From DATAFO01 sp046728935 (lineage in GTDB: Bacteria > Actinomycetota > Thermoleophilia > Solirubrobacterales > 70-9): a stretch of 27,865 nucleotides of DNA. The notes under the pieces are model-generated. The model ran no database searches, was not told where the DNA came from, and saw nothing but the letters and a program-made list of their open reading frames with translations. Within the stretch, counting starts at the first letter, position 1; each line of letters begins with the position of its first letter. The position numbers and the translations under genes are program-made. The stretch spans positions 1 through 27,865 of the forward strand of contig JBKPFS010000050.1 in assembly GCA_046728935.1 (NCBI GenBank), read 5' to 3'. This document shows, in pieces, positions 6,712 to 13,362 of the stretch.

Positions 6712-7112
6712 GTGGAGGTCGTCCGGGCGAATGGGCTCGAGATCGCCTACGAGCGGGTCGGCGAGGGGCCGCCGCTGGTGTTCGTTCACAGCGCCACTCA
6801 CGACAGCCGCGCGTGGCAGCCACAGCTCGCCGCCCTGTCGGACGAGTTGACGGCAATCGCCTGGGACGAGCCGGGCGCGGGCCGCTCCTCCGATCTGCCC
6901 CCGGATTTCGGCCTAGCGGACTACGGGGCTGCCTCGCGGCGCTGATCGAGGCGCTCGCGCTCGGGCCGGCGCACGTCGTCGGCCTCTCCTGGGGCGGCAC
7001 CGTCGTGCAGGAGCTCTACCGCCACCATCCCGGCCTCGTCGCGACCCTGATCCTCGCCGACACTTACGCCGGCTGGAAGGGCTGCCGCGCGCACTCGCCG
7101 CGTCCGGCCTGA
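6712..7112 (+). pseudogene. Alpha/beta hydrolase, frameshifted and C-terminally truncated
   Basis: GTG 6712 opens 'VEVVRANGLEIAYERVGEGP' and 'PLVFVHSATHDSRAWQPQL', a normal alpha/beta hydrolase N-terminus with the oxyanion segment. After 'PDFGLADYG' (about 6926) the frame must shift to continue 'CLAALIEALALGPAHVVGLS' and 'WGGTVVQELYRHHPGLVATL' (nucleophile elbow GLSWGG), then 'ILADTYAGWKG'. Similarity ends near 7080, and the convergent gene at 7136 takes over. The cap domain and the part that should carry the catalytic Asp and His are gone. Restored length is ~134 residues against ~260-280 expected. The gene is dead by two independent lesions. Confidence 0.75.
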
Positions 7113-7113
7113 A

Positions 7114-7130
7114 GGCGGCCGTTCGCCGCC
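7114..7130. terminator. Hairpin between convergent genes
   Basis: GGCGGC (7114-7119) pairs with GCCGCC (7125-7130) around a 5-nt loop, in the 23-bp gap between the broken hydrolase and the convergent membrane-protein gene. It could stop transcription from both sides. No T tract. Confidence 0.35.
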
Positions 7131-7135
7131 GCCGA

Positions 7136-8209
7136 TCACGCCGACTGCGCGGCGATCGCCGGCGCGCACGACGCCAGCTCGCCGCCGCCGGGCATGTCGC
7201 GCCGAAGCGCGATGAACGCGATCCCGCCGGCGATCAGGGGAAGCCAGAAGAGGATCACGCGGTAGCCGAGCACGGCGGCCGCCGTGCCGGCGGCCGGGGC
7301 CCCGTAGACGATCAGCGTCCCGATCAGGCCGCCGTCGATGCCCCCGATCCCGCCGGGGATCGGCAGCAGTCCTCCCAGCTGGCCGATCAGGTACCCCATC
7401 AGGACGACCGTGAGCGGAGGGGATACGCCGACGGCGTGAAAGGTCGCCCAGAGGACGGCGTTGTCGAAGGCCCAGTAGCCGATCGATCCCGCCACGACGC
7501 GCGGATTTCCGGATCGCAGGATCTGAAATGCCTCCCTGGAGCCGGTCGTGACCGCCCGGCGGGTGGCGACGATGGCGCGCCGCGGGCGCGAGGCGTCCGA
7601 TGCGGCAGGATCCCCCGGACCGAGGCGGGCGATCACGGCCACCGCGGCGATCGCCAGCGCCGCCACCGCGGCGGGGAATGCGGTCAGCCACAGCGACAGG
7701 TCGGGCCCGACGCCCAGGGCCATCGCCGTTCCGAGCGCAGCCACGGCGACGAAGTTGACGCCGCTCTTGATCAAAAAGAAGGCCACCGAGCGGCGCGCGA
7801 TCCGTCCGCCGTCCATCCCGCCGCGGTGGAGGATCCAGGCACCGAGGGCGAGCCCCCCGGCGCCGCTCGCCGGAACCAGCGATCCCATCGCCAGCTCCGA
7901 GCCTCCGATCTGCCAGCTTCGCCGCCACGGCAGGCCCGTGCAGAAGATCGGCCCGAACATGACGACGTACGAGACGCACGACAGGGCCTCGAGGACGATC
8001 GCCAGCGCGAGCCAGTCGGGGCTCGCGTCCCCGAGCCGCTCGCGCACCTCGCCCAGGCCCGGCGCGAGCAAGACGATCGCGACCAGCACGCCGAGGGCGG
8101 CGATGGCCTGGAGGGAGCGGCGGCGCAGGTTCCGCGCCTGAAACTCGCGAGGGAGCTCCGCCGGCGAGGGCGCTGGGATCGTGATCTCAGGTGTCGACTG
8201 CACTTCCAT
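7136..8209 (-). CDS. Flippase-like membrane protein (lysylphosphatidylglycerol synthase TM / YbhN-type family)
   Basis: The 357-residue protein begins at ATG 8209 with a ~30-residue cytoplasmic, proline-containing head. It then shows about eight hydrophobic segments, for example 'LQAIAALGVLVAIVLLAPGL' (~34-53), 'WLALAIVLEALSCVSYVVMF' (~66-85), 'AVAALAIAAVAVIARL' and a final 'VILFWLPLIAGGIAFIAL'. 'ASGAGGLALGAWIL' and 'PIPGGIGGIDGGLIGTLIVY' followed by 'GYRVILFWLP' are hallmarks of the LPG_synthase_TM/UPF0104 family, related to the flippase half of MprF. A lipid-linked substrate is likely but not identifiable. No aminoacyl-transferase domain is attached. It is divergent from the NYN-domain gene, with 61 bp between starts. 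Confidence 0.85.
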   Translation of the reverse strand: MEVQSTPEITIPAPSPAELPREFQARNLRRRSLQAIAALGVLVAIVLLAPGLGEVRERLGDASPDWLALAIVLEALSCVSYVVMFGPIFCTGLPWRRSWQIGGSELAMGSLVPASGAGGLALGAWILHRGGMDGGRIARRSVAFFLIKSGVNFVAVAALGTAMALGVGPDLSLWLTAFPAAVAALAIAAVAVIARLGPGDPAASDASRPRRAIVATRRAVTTGSREAFQILRSGNPRVVAGSIGYWAFDNAVLWATFHAVGVSPPLTVVLMGYLIGQLGGLLPIPGGIGGIDGGLIGTLIVYGAPAAGTAAAVLGYRVILFWLPLIAGGIAFIALRRDMPGGGELASCAPAIAAQSA

Positions 8210-8255
8210 CAGGGTGACATCTCGGCCGTGGCCGCTAGCGAACGGCCGGCGCTCG

Positions 8256-8261
8256 TATCTT
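8256..8261 (+). promoter_or_regulatory. -10-like TATCTT upstream of the NYN-domain gene
   Basis: TATCTT fits TANNNT and ends 9 nt before ATG 8271, so the transcript would have almost no leader. The intervening CAGGAG could serve as a ribosome-binding site if transcription started further upstream. Confidence 0.35.
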
Positions 8262-8270
8262 CAGGAGCCG

Positions 8271-8645
8271 ATGCGCCTGTTGGTTGATGGGATGAACGTG
8301 ATCGGGACTCGCGCCGACGGCTGGTGGCGCGACCGCGACGCCGCGATGGCGCGCCTGGTGGATCGGCTCGAGCGGTGGGGAGCGGCAACGGGCGACGAGA
8401 TCACGGTCGTCTTCGAGCGCGAGCCTCGGCCCCCGATCAGCTCGCCGATGGTCGAGATCGCGCACGCTCCCAAGCCGGGCCCGAACGCCGCCGACGACGA
8501 GATCGTCCGCCGCGTTCGCGACGACCCCGATCCGCGCTCGATCCGGGTCGTCACCTCCGACCACGTGCTCGGCGACCTCGTGCACGGCCTCGGGGCCACG
8601 GTGCAGCCCGCGGCCTCGTTTCGCGACCGGATCGAGTCCGTTTGA
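8271..8645 (+). CDS. NYN/YacP-type PIN-like nuclease-domain protein
   Basis: ATG 8271, just after CAGGAG, gives a 124-residue protein that opens 'MRLLVDGMNVIGTRADGWWR', the characteristic first strand of NYN (PIN-like) domains with metal-binding Asp (D6) and Asn (N9). Further acidic positions in the expected places are 'DEITVVFE', 'NAADDEIVRRV' (DD pair) and 'IRVVTSDHVLGDLV' (TSD). These four acidic clusters form the presumed RNase active site of the YacP/Rae1-like group. It is close to full length for single-domain members. It is probably a cytoplasmic endoribonuclease; the target cannot be predicted. It is divergently oriented to the membrane-protein gene and convergent with the small gene at 8655. 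Confidence 0.8.
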   Translation: MRLLVDGMNVIGTRADGWWRDRDAAMARLVDRLERWGAATGDEITVVFEREPRPPISSPMVEIAHAPKPGPNAADDEIVRRVRDDPDPRSIRVVTSDHVLGDLVHGLGATVQPAASFRDRIESV

Positions 8646-8654
8646 TCGGGGTGC

Positions 8655-8843
8655 CTACGCCGCGCGCAGGCTCACCACGTACGCAGGGTTGACGCCGAGC
8701 TGCTCGCCGCTGGTCTGCTCTGTGAACCACGCCAGGCGGGATTGTCCCGAGCGGGCCGCGTCGGAGAGGGCCTTCTCGACCTCCTCGAGGCTGCCCTCGA
8801 CCGCGACAACCTCGCCGTCGGCTAAGCGGATCTCGGCGGGCAC
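8655..8843 (-). CDS. Small conserved-looking protein, unknown function
   Basis: GTG 8843 lies 4 nt after the stop of the zinc-ribbon gene on the same strand, so the two form an operon. The 62-residue product starts 'MPAEIRLADGEVVAVEGSLE' and ends 'EQLGVNPAYVVSLRAA'. The pattern of a short beta hairpin, a helix ('EVEKALSDAARSG') and another beta strand is regular, and codon usage is like its neighbours, which argues for a real gene. I do not recognise a named family. Small actinobacterial proteins ending in 'VNPAHVV.L' occur elsewhere. Confidence 0.6.
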   Translation of the reverse strand: MPAEIRLADGEVVAVEGSLEEVEKALSDAARSGQSRLAWFTEQTSGEQLGVNPAYVVSLRAA

Positions 8844-8847
8844 AGGA

Positions 8848-9180
8848 CTAAGCCGCCGGGTGCAGCCGTCCGTCCGCCTGCAGGGCGGCGCGGACCGGTG
8901 CCACGGTCCGGGTCGGGCACTTGACGCGCTTGGCGATCACCGAGTCGGGCGCCGAGGGGTCGCGCATCAGCTCGAACTCCATCAGCGCCCGCCGCCGGAT
9001 TGCCGCGCCCCCGCCCGCGTTGCTCGGTGCTGCCGCTTGGATTACCTCGTTGCGGCGACACTCGAGGCAGCGCCACTCCCCATCGGCATGCGCCCACCCG
9101 ATCGGCTCCGCCGGCTGCGCGGAGCCGGGCGCGAAGCTCGTCGTGACCCCGCACCGACCGCACGTCCAGCTCCCGGCCAT
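8848..9180 (-). CDS. Zinc-ribbon protein with helix-turn-helix-like C-terminus
   Basis: I start it at ATG 9180, preceded by GAAGGG, though the frame is open upstream to 9228. The 110-residue protein has 'WTCGRCG' (C7, C10) and 'WRCLECRR' (C38, C41), a four-cysteine zinc ribbon separated by 'PIGWAHADGE'. After an Ala-rich linker there is a helical segment (~67-104) with 'DSVIAKRVKCPTRTVAPVRA', which looks like a helix-turn-helix ('...IAKRVKCPTRTVAPVRAAL...' as in sigma-like or Trp-repressor-like folds). It may bind DNA or RNA, and resembles small regulators of actinobacteria that I cannot name. It is the first gene of a two-gene operon. Confidence 0.65.
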   Translation of the reverse strand: MAGSWTCGRCGVTTSFAPGSAQPAEPIGWAHADGEWRCLECRRNEVIQAAAPSNAGGGAAIRRRALMEFELMRDPSAPDSVIAKRVKCPTRTVAPVRAALQADGRLHPAA

Positions 9181-9273
9181 CGGGCTCAGCGCCCTTCGAT
9201 CAGACCCCCGGAGGCGCCGCGCGGCCAAGCCGCGCGCGCGTCCTCATCGGGATTCGTGGCTTAGCGAGTTGCC

Positions 9274-9477
9274 CTAGACGGCCTGGACGTTGACGGCGCG
9301 CGGGCCCTTCTCGCTCGCCTCGGTCTCATACGAGACCTTGGCGCCTTCGCTCAGCGAGCGAAAGCCCTCGCCGTTGATCGCGCTCTGATGCACGAACACG
9401 TCGCTCGAGCCGTCCTCGGGGGTGATGAACCCGAAGCCCTTCTCGTCGCTGAACCACTTCACGGTTCCTGTTGCCAT
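9274..9477 (-). CDS. cspA: Cold-shock protein (CspA family)
   Basis: ATG 9477 is preceded by a strong ribosome-binding site (GGAGGAAA). The 67-residue product is a single cold-shock domain: 'MATGTVKWFSDEKGFGFITP' contains RNP1 (KGFGFI) and 'SDVFVHQSAI' contains RNP2 (VFVHQ). It ends '...EASEKGPRAVNVQAV', the standard length and ending. It is a cytoplasmic single-stranded RNA/DNA-binding chaperone. The ~170-bp region upstream, shared with the divergent kinase gene, contains a hairpin at 9555-9572 that would lie in its 5' leader. Which of the paralogous csp names applies cannot be told. Confidence 0.95.
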   Translation of the reverse strand: MATGTVKWFSDEKGFGFITPEDGSSDVFVHQSAINGEGFRSLSEGAKVSYETEASEKGPRAVNVQAV

Positions 9478-9554
9478 GTGCGTTTCCTCCACGGGTTTGT
9501 GCCGCGGACCGCGGAGGCTATGAACCGAGAACGAGGAGCGCTGACACAGTTGAG

Positions 9555-9572
9555 GCCGGGACGGTTCCCGGC
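9555..9572 (-). promoter_or_regulatory. Hairpin in the divergent csp/kinase intergenic region
   Basis: GCCGGGA (9555-9561) pairs with TCCCGGC (9566-9572) around a 4-nt loop, a perfect 7-bp stem ~80 bp upstream of the cold-shock start codon. It may be an mRNA leader structure of csp (such leaders are thermosensitive in other bacteria) or an operator. Position is the only evidence. Confidence 0.3.
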
Positions 9573-9631
9573 TGCTTACCCGGCCCAGGGTAGCGGAAGG
9601 GTCCGAACGCGAGTTGCCTGAACGCGGGTTC

Positions 9632-9637
9632 TATCGT
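9632..9637 (+). promoter_or_regulatory. -10-like TATCGT, leaderless-type promoter for the GAF kinase
   Basis: TATCGT fits TANNNT and ends 8 nt before ATG 9646. No Shine-Dalgarno sequence is present, so the mRNA probably begins at the start codon. Confidence 0.4.
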
Positions 9638-9645
9638 CCATCGGG

Positions 9646-10782
9646 ATGACCGAGCACCTGAATCCCGCGCTGAGGGCGGTGAGCGATGCCGTCCTCGCCG
9701 TCGCGTCCCAGCGCTCGGTCGAGGACGTCCTCCAGCGCCTGGTCGACCGGGCGCGCGAGCTTGCCGGGGCCCGCTACGCGGCGCTCGGCATCCCCGACGG
9801 CGACGGCGGCTTCAGCCGCTTCCTGGTCGCGGGGATGAGCGACGAGCTGATCCACAAGCTGGGGCCGCTTCCGCGCACGCACGGGATGCTCGGCGCGATG
9901 CTCGAGACCGCGGCGCCGTTTCGCACCCCCGACATCCACACCGATCGCCGCTTCCGCGGCTGGTGGCCGGCGGGGCATCCCGACATGCGCTCGTTCCTCG
10001 GCGTGCCGATCGTCGCTCCCGAGGGCGTCATCGGCGCCTTCTACCTGACCGAGAAGGAGGACGGCGACGAATTCGACGCCGAGGACGAGGAGCTGATCCA
10101 GCTGCTGGCCGCTCATGCAGCGATCGCGATCACCAACGCCCGCCTGTACGAGCGCAGCCGGGAGCTGTCGACACTGTCAGAGCGAAACCGCCTCGCGCTC
10201 GAGCTCCACGACGTCGTCAGCCAGAAGCTCTTCAGCCTCGTGCTCACCGCCGAGGCGGCGAGCGCCCTCCTCGATCAGGACGCGGACGCCGCGCGCGCGA
10301 AGATGGGCCGCCTCCAGGAGCTCTCCCGCGAGGCCCTCGACGAGCTGCGCTCGCTGATCCTCGAGCTGCGCCCCCCCGACCTGGATCGCGACGGCCTCGG
10401 CGGCGCGCTGCGAAAGCACGTCGACGTCCTGCGCCGGATCCACGGCGTGGAGATCGAGCTCGAGGTCGCAGACGACACGGCCACGCAGGACTCGGAGCGC
10501 GCTCGCGAGGTGCTTCGCATCGCCCAGGAGGCGCTCCAGAACGCGGTCCGCCACGCCGCCGCACAGCGCGTCGAGGTGCGGTTGGCGGCGGCCGACGGCC
10601 GGCTCGTGCTGGAGGTCGTCGACGACGGCGCCGGCTTCGAGCCCCGCGATCCAGAACTGCGCTCGTGGCACCTGGGGCTGACCTCGATGGAGGAACGCGC
10701 CGAGCGGCTGGGAGGGCGCCTCGAGATCCGCTCCGCGCCGGAGGCGGGGACGACCGTTCGCCTCGAGGTCGGCGATGGCTGA
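9646..10782 (+). CDS. GAF-domain sensor histidine kinase, NarL/DevS type
   Basis: 378 residues with no membrane segment, so a soluble sensor. A GAF domain covers ~20-168 ('SVEDVLQRLVDRARELAGAR', 'SFLGVPIVAPEGVIGAFYLT', 'EELIQLLAAHAAIAITNARL'). The HisKA_3 dimerisation helix starts at ~180, with the phospho-acceptor H188 in 'LALELHDVVSQKLFSLVL'. The HATPase domain has the N box 'IAQEALQNAVRHA', 'VVDDGAGF' and 'HLGLTSMEERAERLGGRL'. Architecture and length match DevS/NreB-like kinases that sense redox state, oxygen or small ligands. No ligand-defining residue can be named. The response regulator overlaps its 3' end by 8 nt, so the two form a cognate pair. Confidence 0.92.
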   Translation: MTEHLNPALRAVSDAVLAVASQRSVEDVLQRLVDRARELAGARYAALGIPDGDGGFSRFLVAGMSDELIHKLGPLPRTHGMLGAMLETAAPFRTPDIHTDRRFRGWWPAGHPDMRSFLGVPIVAPEGVIGAFYLTEKEDGDEFDAEDEELIQLLAAHAAIAITNARLYERSRELSTLSERNRLALELHDVVSQKLFSLVLTAEAASALLDQDADAARAKMGRLQELSREALDELRSLILELRPPDLDRDGLGGALRKHVDVLRRIHGVEIELEVADDTATQDSERAREVLRIAQEALQNAVRHAAAQRVEVRLAAADGRLVLEVVDDGAGFEPRDPELRSWHLGLTSMEERAERLGGRLEIRSAPEAGTTVRLEVGDG

Positions 10783-11434
10783 ATCGATCGGCGTCCTCGT
10801 CGTCGACGACCACGCGGTCGTCCGCGAGGGCCTGCGCACGTTCCTCGAGCTCCAGGAAGGGATCGAGGTGATCGGCGAGGCGGGCGACGGGGCGGAGGCC
10901 CTGCGCGCGGCCGAGCGCCTGCGGCCGGACGTGATCCTGATGGACCTCGTGATGCCGAAGCTCGATGGCGTCGGGGCGATGCGCGAGCTGCGCCGCCGCC
11001 TGCCCGAGAGCCGGGTGATCGTCCTCACCAGCTTCGCCGACGACGAGCGGCTGCTGCCGGCGATCCAGGCCGGGGCTGCCGGCTACCTGCTGAAGGACGC
11101 GGAGCCGCAGGAGCTCGCGAGGGCAGTCCGCGCGGCCCATGCGGGCGAGGCCCTGCTCGACCCCGCGGTGGCGGCCCGGCTGGTCGACGCCCTCGCCCAG
11201 TCGGCCGCGGAGGAGCCCGTCGAGCGTCTCACGCCGCGTGAGCGTGAGGTCCTGGCCCTGATTGGGCGCGGGCTCCCCAACAAGCTGATCGCTCGCGAGC
11301 TCGAGCTCTCCGAGAAGACGGTGAAGAACCACGTCAGCCAGGTGCTCGCGAAGCTGGGCGTCAGCGATCGCACTCAGGCGGCGCTCTACGCCGCTCGGGC
11401 CGGACTCGGCGACGAGCGCGATCCCGGGTCCTAG
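10775..11434 (+). CDS. NarL/LuxR-family response regulator
   Basis: The ATG at 10775 lies inside the kinase gene. The 219-residue protein has a receiver domain with the acidic pair (D11, D12 in 'VVDDHAVVREGL'), the phospho-acceptor D57 in 'PDVILMDLVMPKLDG', T/S 'VLTSFADD' and K107 in 'GYLLKDAEP'. A LuxR-type helix-turn-helix lies at ~150-210: 'LTPREREVLALIGRGLPNKL', 'SEKTVKNHVSQVLAKLGVSD'. All phosphorylation residues are in place, so it should be a functional partner of the GAF kinase. Target genes are not evident nearby. Confidence 0.93.
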   Translation: MAESIGVLVVDDHAVVREGLRTFLELQEGIEVIGEAGDGAEALRAAERLRPDVILMDLVMPKLDGVGAMRELRRRLPESRVIVLTSFADDERLLPAIQAGAAGYLLKDAEPQELARAVRAAHAGEALLDPAVAARLVDALAQSAAEEPVERLTPREREVLALIGRGLPNKLIARELELSEKTVKNHVSQVLAKLGVSDRTQAALYAARAGLGDERDPGS

Positions 11435-11471
11435 GACCAATTTCCCCTGGAAACCGGGACCGCGCCCGGCG

Positions 11472-11477
11472 TAGCCT
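11472..11477 (+). promoter_or_regulatory. -10-like TAGCCT upstream of the SDR gene
   Basis: TAGCCT fits TANNNT and ends 7 nt before ATG 11485, indicating a leaderless transcript starting at that ATG rather than at the internal ATG 11533. Confidence 0.4.
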
Positions 11478-11484
11478 CGAACAA

Positions 11485-12228
11485 ATGGAACGACACGCGC
11501 CTCTTTCGCGGCTAAAGCGCTCACCTGAACAAATGCCCACCGCCGTGATCACCGGAGCCTCGCGCGGACTCGGCCTGGCGCTCGCCAGGGCGCTGGCAGC
11601 GGACGGCTGGAGCCTGGTGATCGACGCCCGTGGCCGCGACGACCTCGAGCGGGCGGCCCGCGAGCTCGGTCGCTCGACCGAGGTCGTCGCGCTCGCGGGC
11701 GACGTCGCCGATCCCGCGCACCGCGAGGCCCTGATCGCGGCCGCCGGCGACCGGATCGACCTGCTCGTCAACAACGCGAGCGTCCTCGGCCCGAGCCCGC
11801 AGCCGGCCCTCGACTCGTACCCGCTCGATGAGCTCGAGCGCGTCTACCAGGTCAACGTCCTCGCTCCGCTGGCGCTGGTCCAGCTCGCCATGCCGCGCCT
11901 CGGAGAGGGAGCTCGAATCGTCAACGTGACCTCCGACGCCGCGGTCGAGGCGTATGTGGGGTGGGGCGGCTACGGCTCGGCGAAGGCGGCGCTCGAGCAG
12001 CTCTCGGCCGTGCTCGCGGCCGAGCGCCCCGAGCTGCGGATCTACGCGGTCGATCCCGGCGACATGCGAACCCGGCTTCACCAGGAGGCGTTCCCCGGCG
12101 AGGACATCTCCGACCGCCCGCCGCCCGAGGACAGCGTCCCGGGGCTGCTCGCGCTGATCGCGGGCGAGCTCTCCAGCGGCCGCTACCGCGCCGCGGAGAT
12201 CGCCGAGGTGCCGGCGGGTGTGTCGTGA
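11485..12228 (+). CDS. Short-chain dehydrogenase/reductase
   Basis: Classical SDR with 'TGASRGLG' (23-30 from the first ATG), 'DVADPAHRE', 'LLVNNASVLG', catalytic S150 ('NVTSDAA'), Y163 and K167 ('YGSAKAALE'), and 'VDPGDMRTRL'. Two in-frame ATGs are possible. ATG 11485 (247 residues) sits 7 nt after TAGCCT, while ATG 11533 (231 residues) starts directly before the conserved core. The 16 extra residues are encoded by a short insertion flanked by the 9-bp repeat GAACAAATG, so the original gene probably lacked them. The substrate is not predictable. The stop overlaps a GTG that opens the queA-like frame (GTGA). Confidence 0.85.
   Translation: MERHAPLSRLKRSPEQMPTAVITGASRGLGLALARALAADGWSLVIDARGRDDLERAARELGRSTEVVALAGDVADPAHREALIAAAGDRIDLLVNNASVLGPSPQPALDSYPLDELERVYQVNVLAPLALVQLAMPRLGEGARIVNVTSDAAVEAYVGWGGYGSAKAALEQLSAVLAAERPELRIYAVDPGDMRTRLHQEAFPGEDISDRPPPEDSVPGLLALIAGELSSGRYRAAEIAEVPAGVS
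11488..11526 (-). repeat. 39-bp insertion carrying an inverted copy of the hairpin repeat, flanked by 9-bp direct repeats
   Basis: GAACAAATG occurs at 11479-11487 and at 11527-11535, flanking 39 bp whose reverse complement contains GCGCTTTAGC and GAAAGAGGCGCGTGTCG. This closely resembles the element at 12229-12256 (GCGCTTTAGCGCC, GAAAGAGGCGTGTCAG). Length plus one repeat is 48 bp, so the frame is kept. The layout is that of a small insertion with target duplication; it also gives the SDR gene inverted repeats on both sides. Confidence 0.55.
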
Positions 12229-12278
12229 GGCGCTTTAGCGCCGAAAGAGGCGTGTCAGGCGGCGAAGCCGCCGCATTG
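12225..12278 (+). repeat. Compound hairpin repeat, copy between SDR and queA-like genes
   Basis: Two stems: GGCGCT-TT-AGCGCC (12229-12242) and GGCGGC-GAA-GCCGCC (12258-12272), joined by GAAAGAGGCGTGTCA. The segment is fully readable in the queA frame from the GTG at 12225 (overlapping the SDR stop) as 'VRRFSAERGVSGGEAAAL'. A related copy lies at 24794-24918, where the first stem is GGTGCT-TT-AGCACC: one base on each side has changed and pairing is kept. Confidence 0.6.
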
Positions 12279-13340
12279 ATGTCCCGCGCTCTCAAGGGGC
12301 CCGCAGAGCTCGAGTTCGAGCTCCCGGCGGAGCTGGAGGCACGCGAGCCCCCCGAGAACCGGGGCCTCGCGCGCGACGAGGTGCGGCTGCTGGTCGCCAC
12401 GCGCCACGACGGGTGGATCGAGCACGCGCGCTTCCGCGAGCTGCCGCGTTTTCTCGAGGCGGGCGACGTGCTGGTGGTGAACACCTCAGCGACGGTTCCC
12501 GCCGCCGTGCGCGCGACCCGCGCGGACGGTGCGGCGGTCGAGCTCCGCTTCGCGACCCCGGCGCCGCGCCCGCCGGGCGCCGACTGGTGGGTGGTCGAGC
12601 TTCGAAGCCCCGACGGGTCGGCGCCGTTTCGCGGCGCGTCGGCGGGGGAGCGCCTTCACCTTCCCGGCGGAGCCCTGGCCGAGCTCGCCGCTCCGTACGC
12701 CACCGGCGCGCGGCTGTGGCTGGCGCGCGTTGCCTCCGGCGAGCCGCTCCACGAGTACCTCCGGCGCCACGGCCATCCGATCCGCTACGGCTACGTGCCG
12801 CGCGAGTGGCCGCTCGACGCCTACCAGAACGCCTACGCGCTGGAGCCGGGCAGCGCCGAGATGCCGAGCGCTGGACGGCCGTTCACGCCCGAGCTGGTCA
12901 CCGAGCTGGTCGCCCGGGGCGTCCTGGTCGCGCCACTCGTGCTCCACGCCGGGGTCTCCTCTCCGGAGCGCGACGAGGCCCCGCAGCCCGAGCGCTACCG
13001 GGTCCCGCAGACGACGGCCCGCCTCATCAACGCCGCCCGCCAGTGGGGCGGGCGTGTGATCGCCGCGGGCACCACGGTGGTGCGCGCCCTCGAGACCGTC
13101 GCCGGGCCCGAGGGAGCGGTGGAGGCCGGCGAGGGCTGGACGAATCTGGTCGTTACCTCGGAGCGCGGGCTTCGAGCGGTCGACGGCCTGCTCACCGGCT
13201 GGCACGAGCCACGGGCCTCGCACCTTCGCCTCCTCGAGGCCGCAGCGGGGGAGGAGCTCCTGCGCCGGTCATACGACGCTGCGCTCGAGGGTCGCTACCT
13301 CTGGCACGAGTTCGGCGACAGCCACCTGATCCTGCCCTGA
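12279..13340 (+). CDS. queA: QueA-like S-adenosylmethionine:tRNA ribosyltransferase-isomerase
   Basis: Starting at ATG 12279 the protein has 353 residues, near the QueA norm. Visible QueA features include 'LEFELPAELEAREPPENRGL' at the start, 'RFLEAGDVLVVNTSATVPAA' (~47-66; 'GDlLVvNdt.ViPA' in the family), 'ARLWLARVASGE', 'HPIRYGYVPREWPLDAYQN', 'AGRPFTPELVTELVARGVLV', 'AAGTTVVRALETVA' and 'LTGWHEPRASHLRLLEA'. Canonical QueA converts preQ1-tRNA to epoxyqueuosine using the ribosyl part of SAM. The present sequence is a divergent actinobacterial type, and no other queuosine gene is in the window, so the substrate may differ. An upstream GTG at 12225 would add 18 repeat-encoded residues; the ATG is preferred because the conserved part begins just after it. 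Confidence 0.8.
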   Translation: MSRALKGPAELEFELPAELEAREPPENRGLARDEVRLLVATRHDGWIEHARFRELPRFLEAGDVLVVNTSATVPAAVRATRADGAAVELRFATPAPRPPGADWWVVELRSPDGSAPFRGASAGERLHLPGGALAELAAPYATGARLWLARVASGEPLHEYLRRHGHPIRYGYVPREWPLDAYQNAYALEPGSAEMPSAGRPFTPELVTELVARGVLVAPLVLHAGVSSPERDEAPQPERYRVPQTTARLINAARQWGGRVIAAGTTVVRALETVAGPEGAVEAGEGWTNLVVTSERGLRAVDGLLTGWHEPRASHLRLLEAAAGEELLRRSYDAALEGRYLWHEFGDSHLILP

Positions 13341-13362
13341 TCCCCGATCAAAGGAGACACCG

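Noticed and set aside
10244..11524. 426-residue minus-strand frame opposite the kinase/regulator pair
   Set aside because: Antisense shadow of two clear genes; no start context or domains.
12225..12278. Extension of the QueA-like protein to GTG 12225
   Set aside because: The 18 extra residues come entirely from the hairpin repeat, and the conserved N-terminus begins after ATG 12279. Kept as an alternative only.
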